NCBI GenBank assembly: GCA_963970005.1
Contig: CAXAMN010022729.1
Coordinates: 623,312-687,311, forward strand
Reading direction: 5' to 3'
DNA: 64,000 bases
Source of the DNA: Durusdinium trenchii
Taxonomy: Eukaryota > Sar > Dinophyceae > Suessiales > Symbiodiniaceae
In this document: positions 55,714 to 64,000 of the stretch, one piece after another
Numbering within the stretch: the stretch's first letter is position 1
Layout of the letters: each line of letters opens with the position of its first letter
The notes under the pieces: generated by a model
The model's input: only the letters and a program-made list of their open reading frames with translations
Database searches by the model: none
What the model was told of the DNA's origin: nothing
Position numbers and translations under genes: made by a program

Positions 55714-58700
55714 GAGATGAGGCGCGAGCAACAGCAATGGGCGGCACTTCAAAAGTACAGAGATGGGCAGCACGGTTGCAATCTTTCGGCCGTCACAGGC
55801 ACTTTATCCAACATCGGAAGCATGTATGTCCTTTCGCATGGCCCAAGAAACATTTAAACTATCCTTGGTAGCTGGATTGAGGGCTTTTGGAGCAAATGAC
55901 TGACTGATGGATCAGGGAACAGCAGCTGAGGCTTGCAAAGCAGATAGAGGAGAATAAGGTCATGAGGCGAGCTGACGTAGAAGCAGGAAAGCCTCCAAAT
56001 GTGAAAATGGAGTTCTCCGGAAGGTAAGATACAATGAGTGAGTGGATGAGTGAGCGAGCGGTACGGGATGCACGTAAGTATTGTCCGAATGTTTGCCAGT
56101 TTCTGGTTTCCCGGAGCTCATCCCGCTGGCCATAATTGACAATGCCAGTCATGCCCTTGTTAAAGTAGCTTCTTGTTACTTGTAGTAATGCACTTGTTAC
56201 CGGTAGCGATGCACTTGTGCTAGTCTCACCCACTCTCATCGAAGAAAGCTCACAGGCAAGCAAGGAGAGATGAGCACCATGACTTGGTAAAGACCATCAC
56301 GGCAGAGACTTTGAAGATGCAAGTCCGGGAGAACAAAGAGAAGGCAAGCATGCTTGAAGGGAGCTTGTGGAAATAGAGGAGTTCCAATGGAGCACCATCA
56401 TAAAGTAATGAAGCTTGGGTCAATTTTTCTATTTTGCCAAGCGCATGGGCAAGTCTGAAGTTCTGTGGTGGTTTGTCATTGGCATTCTATCATTCCTTTG
56501 CCTGGAGGAGGAGCTCTCGCAGAAACGCCGGAAGATGCGGCAGAACCTTGATGAGCAGATGGCTTTGCAGGAAGAACGTGCAAAGGAAGCGCGGCTGCAC
56601 GATTTGCTCGAGGGTGCCGAGGTGAAGGCGCAGAGCCGAGACATGAAGAAGCAAGACATGAAGGAATTACACTTAAAATATCAATTGAACAAGTAAGTAG
56701 TTGCCATATAATTAATGAATATTAACGATATACTGTAATGTTATATAGATTCTATAGTTACTAAACCTATTATTACTGTAGTAAATTAAGAAATCAAGTT
56801 CAATGGTTTGTGAGGGGCACGAGGGGGCTAGCCAATACTTAACCTGGGGTCCAGAGCCTTGAAACTTCTCTCTGCATCGAATGGGTGGGGCAAAAACTGC
56901 CTTCACGAACCCTGATGTCAATCCAATGCAAAAACTGTTAAACATTTTTGTTACTAGTAGCGTAGCTTCTTGTTACTAGTAATGGCCTCCAACCTACTAG
57001 CGATGGCCTCCACCTAGTAGCGTCCTTGCTCCTATTGCATGGTTAAAGCAGTCCCAGATTTCTGGGGAATTCAAGAAGTACGAGTACGGTCAGGCGCAAA
57101 GCATGCAGCTCCTGTATGAAGAAGTAGAGGCGCAGAAAAAGCGGAAAGAGGCGGGAGGGCAAACAGAAGCACTTGATTTAACGCAGGCCCCACCTCGAAT
57201 TTTTGGGAGAGACTGCACCAATGCTTGTCAACGAACTATTGCAGATCCGCAAGGGGTGCCTTTCTTGACCTGTGCAGGACATGAAGAAGCGAGGGGACGA
57301 GATGTCACTTAGTGCAGACAGAAGTGGCAGTTGTGCTCGGCCTTTTTCATGTTCTTCTGAGTGTCGCCGAAGAAGAGCAACCATTTTTCATTCCTGGATT
57401 CATGTGCTTAGGCGACAAGAAGTCGCTCGTCGAGCCATGAAGAAGAGCGACAACAGACAGCAGGATGCTTGTCCACTTCAATATAGTAACATGGTGAATC
57501 TGGCAAGCGGCACTTGTTTTTTTCTCTCTTGTTTGGTTGGAAGATGCTAGAACAGTCTGTCAAAAGCAAGAGTTTTTGGCATAGCTAAGGATCGCGAGGA
57601 TATGCTGGCAAAGATGCGCAGTGACGACTTGCAGGACCAGACATTAATCAAACAAGAGTTTGAACAAGACAGAACGTGTCAGTGTTGACAGGAGGAATAC
57701 CGACAGGCCATGAAGCTCGAGCGCTTACGTGCACACCAAGCAAGATCAGATGCTCGAGAGGCAAGGGCCGCCAATTGGGGTGTGCAGCGACTATCAGCGT
57801 ATGACAATCAACTTCACAACTCCAATAGAATCCGTCAGTACCATGTCATGTGTTCGGCAGCAACTTTGGCCATGGACATTTGTGGATTGTAATGGCTGCT
57901 TGAGTTGTGAGGCTCATTACTTTGAGACTGCTGGCCGTGCCGGAGCTGCATGGTACATGTGATAACGGAAAACGTGTAGTCAGTGTAGTCCATACGAATG
58001 AAATTTGCTTCGTGCTCCGGCGTTCCACTTCAGTAACGTGTTGAAGCATGGGTAAGTTTGGAAGATTTGCTGCTTGACATTTTGTAAATTGAGGCGAGCT
58101 TGACCTTCGCAACTCACAGGAGGCGGAGAGGCAAGACCGCTGGAAGCTTAGCACTGACGGGATCCGGGCGAGGCACGTCTCCAGTGGAAGCCAAAGTTGA
58201 AAGTACAGTGATGTTGAGACATGTTGAGATGCGTGAGGCGATGAGAGGCAGCACAATCTTCGCTTGGACTTGCACTACTCCAGGCAGTTGTAGCTGGCAT
58301 GGATTGCTTCAGTTTTCATTCGCTCAACACGGGGTGCTTCACAACGCTTGAGCAGGAGCACGAGAGACAACACAGATGCCCATGCACATGCATGCTCTCC
58401 AAAACTCATGCAACACAGCAGTGCTTTGTTTGCACGGCACTTTTGACAGACTCAAGAGGCACAAGGAGGTGTGATATAAGATGATATAAGATATGATGTG
58501 GCGCAGTTCTGGTTGATAGGCGTGAACATGGCACACCGAATCATACACTAGCAACATGTGGTGCATACAGTAGTGTGTTCTTTACATGAAGATCCCCGAG
58601 CCAAAGAGTGACTACCAAGCACGCTAGTGCTCTGCTAGTCATATACCCGTGACCAGTTACCTGGTGAGGCGAGAGGCTGCCAGGAAACAACAGCTCGACA

Positions 58701-61700
58701 AGGTGCTGGGTGAAATGCGCCAGCAGCTGCTTGATGGAACTGGCCAGTGCCTGCATTGCCAGTGCCTGCATTGAGAACTTTCTACAACACAAACCTATGT
58801 TTGTTGAACCTTCCTTACACACACACACAGATATATATATATATATGATCTTATAATATACCGTATTTTTCTTTTCCTCTCTCTCTCTCTCTCTATAGAC
58901 ACGTAACCACGTATTTCGCTCCAACGGCTTTTGGTACTTTCGGCGCGTTTGTCAGCTGCTTCTGAGGCTGGGAGCTTCAGACGACCAAAGGGGCTTGGAC
59001 CGATTGCGGCAGGCATCTACCGGCATCGCTACTAATAACAAGAAGCTATAAGCGCATCGCTATTAGTAACTGTGCATCGCTATTAGTAGCTATTTTACAA
59101 CTATATAGTAACAAGAAGTAGCTCCTGGCATTACTACTAGGAACAAGAAGCTACTAGTAACAAGGGCATCGCTAGTAGTAGCTAGAAGCTTTGAGTTGCT
59201 TTATCGATTGGTCGATGTCGTCAAGGCATCCACCCATAGCGATCTTCTTGTGTGCATGTTCATCCTTGTTCTTGCACGTCGGGACCTTGCACCACATTAG
59301 TGCCCATGCCATTATTATGGTGCTGCAAGTGTCATATTTTGGGAAGGGAGCCTCGATGGGTTGGACTCGATCACATCATCCCCCTCCAGCTCAAAGTTAG
59401 GGGTGTCACGGAGGCTGAAAGCAGCCAAGCCCGAAGTTGAACAAATGGTTTCAGTAGCCCACGGAGTAGCAAGCATAAAATCGTGAAGGTTAAGCAGCAA
59501 GCTGAAAGGACCTCACGGGAACATAGACGGCAATGGCTTCAAAGCAAGAAGCACGTGTGATGGACGCAGGTTCGGTTGTAAACGCGGTCCCTGTGATGAG
59601 TTGTTCACGCGGTGTGCTCTTCATTTGGAGTTAGCTTCCATCTTTTTACAAGAACACATCTCCACTCGACCCCATCACCCCATTCCCATGCAACCTCTGT
59701 GTGTGCAGCTCATCCAGGTTGTGTGTGTGCGCAGCTTGTCCAGATTCTGTGTGCGCTCTGATCCCGTTTCGTGTGCGCAGCTGATCCTGTGTCCCACGTG
59801 ACCGGCCTTCAACCCAAGAACAAGCTAGTTGACTTCATATATATACATATATATAGAGGGACTGGAAATGAGGAAGTTCTTTTTTTGGACGTAGGACTGT
59901 ATCACTGATGGCCTGAACGATCATTGAGTAGGACATGGATCAACAAAGGGCCAAGATGGGCCAAGGATCAGGGTGTTTTGCCCAGGAGAAAGAGCGACAT
60001 GCTTTGAGCTCTGCCGCGCGCATTGCTGCTGAGACTGATTTGCAGAAGCATCGGCAGAAGCGAACTGCGGAGCTGGAAATGCAAGCTGAATTAGTGCCAG
60101 AGCAGCAGGATGATGCAGGATGTTGTTGTTCCTTCGGGTTCGTGGTCCCTTGCACGTGTCCTGCCCATGTCCTACCCCTCGTACATGCCTCCAACCTGCT
60201 CCTAAACAACAGTATGGCCCCCTTGAAAGTTAGCCTTGCAGAGTGCTTGCCCCTAACGTTTGCAGGTCAGTTTCCATGCCGTATAGCAACTCAGCATGAG
60301 TAGATAACAGTGGCGTCACTTCGTTTCGGTGCTGAGACGCGCACATGCCGGTGGGTTCCAACTCTGGCCCAAGGCCAAGATGATGATGGAGAAGCAGCAA
60401 AGAGAAAAGGATGGACTGGATGGACCAAAATCCCGCATAACAGCATTATGCTCTATGGCATTTTGACGGCATGGGGTGATTTTCTCTTCCCTTTGAAAGA
60501 GGTATTGTTTATTTTTTGTATACCGACACATCAGGCGCCGAGGGCTTGTCTCATGCCTTCATGCCTCTCATGCCTTCAAATTCGACTGAGGCCATAGACC
60601 AGGCCTTTGTGGATATGACCATTGCGCGAGCTAGCGGCAAAGCTGTCCCCAAGTCGGACAAACCTATGCACCAAGTGGACGCGTCAAAGGATTTGAGCAG
60701 TTCGGTTGCAAAAGGGCCCCCAAAACGTGATTCGGGTGGAGTATATGTTTGTGGAAAACATTAGTAAGCCGCAAGCCCTCCGTGCAGATCCCTTGTCGAT
60801 ACCTGATAAGTCGGACGACATCAATGGTGTCCGAGGCAAGCCTTTAGGCAAGCCACGCATCAAGCCATGGGTTGATATAGCCAAAAGCCACGGCCCAGGA
60901 GGCATGGGCCATCATGGGCCGACAGCAAGGGCTGGGGGAGACGGAGTTCATGGGCTGATGCTGAGACAATCACTTCCTAATGGCAAATGTGTATGAGGAA
61001 GTCCTGTGAAGCAAAGTCAGTATGTAGCATAGTGTTCCCCACTGGAACTGAATCAGGAACTCTGTGGAACTCCACCCCCTCCCCCAAAAATCCATACACT
61101 CATACACTATTTATATTCTATTTCCTTTATCAGAGGAATTGGAATCGCAACTAGATCTGGATCTAGAACTGGAACTGGATCTCCTTCACCCAACAAATTA
61201 ATTTCACTGCAGGAGTTGACATGACCACTGGAATTGGAGCTGGAGCTGGATCTCCTCCCCACCAAAAAGTCATCGAAGGAATCGACATGACCACTGAGAC
61301 TGAAACTAGTAATTAACTAGATCTAGCACTGGATCTAGAACTGGAACTGGATTTGGAACTGGAACTGCCCCCCCCACCCCGTAGGCAGTGAGCACCACTT
61401 TGGAATTGGATCTGGAACTGGAACTGCGCCCCCCCCCACCCCGTAGACAGTGAGCACCACTTTGGAACTGGATCTGGAACCGGATCTAGAACTGCTGCCT
61501 CCACCCCTGAGACAGCTACCACCACTGTAAAACTGGAACTGGATCTGGAAGTGGAACTGTTCCAACCACCAGGGGCACACTCTGCATAATGTGACCTGTG
61601 ACAAGTCAGAATTGTTGGGAGATATTACTTGCTTGGAGTTGGATGTGCAGGCAGCGGCTGTTTAGTTTATTGTGCGTGAAGCAGAAGTTGTGGCTTGCAG

Positions 61701-62078
61701 GCGTTGTAGGTGTGTTCGGTGGTGATGGCCGAGTACATCAAAGCCTCATGGCAACGGGCGGAGCGCGACGCATCCTTACTGATGCAGCAGTCGCTCGGCA
61801 TGAAAACCTGTCAAGGGGTCCATGTTGCCTTGCTGATTCAATCAATTGCAACTGAACAGCCGCTTATCAGAGAGCCTGCTCATCGAAAGGCGCGAAAGAC
61901 CTGGTCAGAAGGAATAAGTGCAGCATCTTGCTTGCATTTGCAGAGGTTACCAGTTTCCAGATGTTTCCGGATGTGGTATGGCTTTCTGCCCGGCAGTCAG
62001 GACAAAATGAAGGAAGGCCAAAAAGCTGCTGAACAGCGACATCTTGCACAGCTGCACGACAAGAGCGATAGCCTTTGA
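55714..62078 (+). CDS. Long coiled-coil protein in many small exons (5' end open)
   Basis: At least sixteen short exons encode one continuous charged helix. The best placed are 55714-55761, 55916-56023, 56256-56355, 56508-56692, about 57049-57147, 59489-59554, 59986-60108, 60374-60409 and the last, 62001-62078, with stop. Others lie near 57279-57296, 57412-57468, 57588-57649, 57692-57768, 58119-58190, 58652-58742, 60539-60760 and 61734-61812. Examples of sequence are EQQLRLAKQIEENKVMRRAD, RRKMRQNLDEQMALQEERAK, LAKMRSDDLQDQTLIKQEFE, EEYRQAMKLERLRAHQARSD, IAAETDLQKHRQKRTAELEM and EGQKAAEQRHLAQLHDKSDS. Phase agrees at several joins (56023/56256, 59554/59986, 60108/60374). Many donors are GA or GC. 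A structural role, such as cytoskeletal or axonemal, is possible but cannot be read from the sequence. No family is named. Confidence 0.65.
56945..57035. repeat. Hybrid of repeat families A and B in an intron
   Basis: Family A words (TTACTAGTAGCGTAGCTTCTTG) lead into family B words (AATGGCCTCCAACC, AGCGATGGCCTCCACC) and back to family A (TAGTAGCGTCCTTGCTCC). The segment lies in the intron between coiled-coil exons at 56692 and about 57049. Confidence 0.8.
59020..59185. repeat. Dispersed repeat family A cluster
   Basis: Repeats of GCATCGCTACTAATAAC, CAAGAAGCTA and CATCGCTATTAGTAAC alternate over about 160 bases in an intron of the coiled-coil gene. Confidence 0.8.
61145..61560. repeat. Minisatellite of about 6- and 12-base units
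   Basis: The words CTGGATCTAGAACTGGAACTGG and variants are repeated, with interruptions of CCCCCCCACCCCGTAGACAGTG that themselves recur. It lies within an intron of the coiled-coil gene if the gene model is right. Its open frames are low complexity. Confidence 0.85.
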
Positions 62079-62552
62079 GAATGGGATGGTTTCCAGTGCA
62101 CAAAGTGTTGCCACCAAGTATTGCAAGAATGTGCAAGACGGCTGCTGTCAGAGAAAAACACGATCCAAAGTTCCGAAGGCTGTGCTTAATGATTTTCGAT
62201 CGACCATATTTTAGACATGTGTCACGTCCTGGCCTTTGAGAACTCAAAGCCGGACACCAACTATTGGATTATTGGACCATATCAACATTTATGGTTTGTC
62301 CGTCATTTCCAAAGTGCATTGGTATAGCATTCTTCTAACTTCTGGTAATGAGTGGGTGTGTTTCACCCAAAAAAGTTTCACCCGTATATGCGGTACCTCA
62401 ATAATCAGGCGCCGGTGTTGCGGAAATCAATGCGGCTTGGTGAGGGAAGGTGCAGGGTCAAGAGCTGCTCCCGGGTGCAGTTATAAAAGAGATTTGTAAT
62501 GGTCCTGCAGAAGGGGGTCCAAAAAATCCATTGATCGGCCGGCTTGTGACAG

Positions 62553-62824
62553 GCTGTATGGTTCCAAGGAGGCTGATTGGAGCTACACGGAAGTATTCGA
62601 TTCAGTGGCCATTGCCATGAAAGTAGATCTGACACCAGCAGTGTTTGGGTACTGTATTATTCCCTGGCAAGCTACCCGTTTTTGAGAGACCCAAGTTCAA
62701 TCGTCATGCTTGTTTGAATAATTGTCTTTGGGTAGGCTGTTGCTCGACTCATTGTAGACGGGGGTTGGGCTGGCGCAGAAGCAAAAGTAGTCAGCATTCT
62801 GAGAACCGGCAGTCCATCACTGAG
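62553..62824 (+). CDS. Two candidate exons, unassigned
   Basis: The exon from 62553 (acceptor GTGACAG) reads LYGSKEADWSYTEVFDSVAI and on to KVDLTPAVFG. The second, 62758-62824, reads DGGWAGAEAKVVSILRTGSP and ends before GTGAGT, a good donor. Both look protein-like. Phase was not proven between them and no family is recognised. They lie 45 bases or more downstream of any coiled-coil exon and upstream of the monooxygenase. Confidence 0.4.
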
Positions 62825-63114
62825 GTGAGTTTGGCGGTGGACTATCATGCAGTCTTCTCCTGCGTGTTAAAATGAATTCCTTTGCATTTGTGTCACCATT
62901 GCAACTTCACTGAGTAAATTGAGACTTTCATCCTCAGCCATTTAGCAGCAGCAGCAGCAGCAGTAGTAGTGCTATGGTGATCCAGGCATGAGATTAAGCT
63001 TGTGCTGTGCTACTTGTGTCGAAGCTCCCTTTACTGCATGCATCGGAATACCCTGCACCGACAGACTCTTTCTTCCTTTATACCCTCTGGGTAAGTGGAA
63101 CAAATTAGAGATGT

Positions 63115-63455
63115 CCAACCATCTAGCGATGGCCTCCAACCTGATAGCGATGGCCTCCAACCGAGAAGCGATGGCCTCCAACCCAATAGCATGATGATGT
63201 TGCATTTTTGCCAATGTTTTTCCGTGAGGTGAGAGGTTAAACATGTCCTGTACTTTGGACGAACTCTTTATCGCTTGCTCATTTCTTTGCTATGACCGTC
63301 CCGCGGCGTCGAAGAGGGTGGCAATGCGTAGCCGCGCTTTCTATCTCAGGCAGGTTGATCTACTGTATCTCCAAATGTTGATGTCAGTTTGGCAACCGGC
63401 TCCGGGCATGCATCGCTATTAGGTTGGAGGCCATTGCTATTAGGTTGGAGGCCAT
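63115..63455. repeat. Family B repeats, two short arrays in opposite orientation
   Basis: About 63115-63190 has four units of GCGATGGCCTCCAACC. About 63408-63455 has the complementary form, ATTAGGTTGGAGGCCAT. The two arrays could pair with each other in a transcript. Confidence 0.8.
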
Positions 63456-63522
63456 CTCTGGGCTGTTAGCCAAAACCTGAAGTCCAGGTGCTTTGCTGCT
63501 CCCATCCTTTGTGGTTCCGCAG

Positions 63523-64000
63523 GGCTCTCATGGCCACAGCCCACGGCTGCTGCGGAGAGCCAGCGACAGATCTGACGAAAGCAGCACGCTGGGTCTTTCT
63601 GTGCTGATTGCAGGGGCAGGTCCTGCAGGTACCAAGTTGCCACAGGGAGAAGCATCCCTTGTAAATTTTGACTTGCACACGGCACAGAAGTGACAGCAAG
63701 CCCCATGAAGATCCGCAACGCAAAATACCAACCAGAGGGAACAACTCATGAACTTGTTGTTTGGATGTTGTGTTTCAGTGCCAGCAAGATTGACCATTAG
63801 CCGTGAAAACCTGACGAACCACTGTGCGCTGAAGCACATTCCTCTGGGATCGTTTGGGCCCTGCTAGGTTTGCTTCTGGCAGACCGGCTATTGTCAGCTG
63901 GATGCTCCGTACATATAGTTGAGGCACGCCAAGACCCTAGGAGTGGCAGCCTCGAAGGTCGAGCTTATGCACTCGGTCTTGGCCTCCGGGCGCAACAGAC
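63523..64000 (+). CDS. FAD-dependent monooxygenase, N-terminal part, cut by window end
   Basis: This is the N-terminal FAD-binding fold of a flavin monooxygenase; some family members hydroxylate aromatic substrates such as kynurenine. The exon at 63523-63628 follows TTCCGCAG and encodes LGLSVLIAGAGPAG, the G-x-G-x-x-G dinucleotide-binding loop after a beta strand, and ends before GTACCA. The next exon, from about 63846 to the window end, encodes IVWALLGLLLADRLLSAGCS, then VHIVEARQDPR (the acidic residue that binds the FAD ribose) and GRAYALGLGLRA. The join at 63628/63846 preserves the expected fold, but the apparent acceptor ends in TG. An AG acceptor at about 63834 would add a few residues and weaken the motif. 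The upstream start is not certain. Confidence 0.65.

Noticed and set aside
61313-61604. Minus-strand frames reading FQFQIQFQF
   Set aside because: They are a translation of the GGATCTGGAACTGG minisatellite and nothing else.
1-64000. CRISPR arrays, bacterial operons or insertion sequences
   Set aside because: The tandem repeats have no spacer pattern, the genes are spliced, and no transposase with bacterial-type inverted repeats is visible.

Overview
The window reads as nuclear DNA of a dinoflagellate, most like a Symbiodiniaceae-type genome. This is an inference from several observations. Coding sequence comes in short exons separated by introns that use GT, GC and GA donors with AG acceptors. 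Every supported gene lies on the + strand. Large parts are CA/TA, GAT and CAG microsatellite, and dispersed short repeats recur throughout. There are no bacterial-style operons. Exons were found by protein motif continuity and by matching phase across each intron, so gene ends are often open.

Layout. 1-1050: no supported gene. 1051-8512: a surface-adhesin-like gene with about nine thrombospondin type 1 (TSP1) repeats, one transmembrane helix and a short tail. 10710-11357: an intronless Vti1-type SNARE. 11358-21300: repeats, a CAG tract and weak exon candidates, the best at 15473-16221. 22466-27810: scattered exon candidates, several cysteine-rich, one with a membrane helix. 28421-30187: a frame-broken, transposase-like relic. 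30188-35800: repeats and little else. 35808-37290: exon candidates including a membrane segment. 37640-38990: a charged coiled-coil gene. 40414-41740: an AlkB-like 2-oxoglutarate/Fe(II) dioxygenase. 43700-45700: an 18-bp minisatellite. 45719-50314: a GT-B glycosyltransferase with an Asp-rich tail. 50315-55440: microsatellites and one weak exon. 55714-62078: a coiled-coil gene in many small exons. 62553-62824: two unassigned exons. 63523-64000: the start of an FAD-dependent monooxygenase, cut by the window edge.

The genes do not form an obvious pathway. They are unrelated housekeeping and surface functions arranged head to tail. The most notable items are the TSP1-array membrane protein, whose layout parallels apicomplexan TRAP/MIC2 adhesins; the phase-verified GC and GA donor introns; a composite repeat element inside a glycosyltransferase intron; a hairpin element with one hairpin-less copy; and two dispersed repeat families that merge at two loci. 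The assembly has two N gaps (27927-27936 and 42499-42598), both bounded by duplicated sequence.
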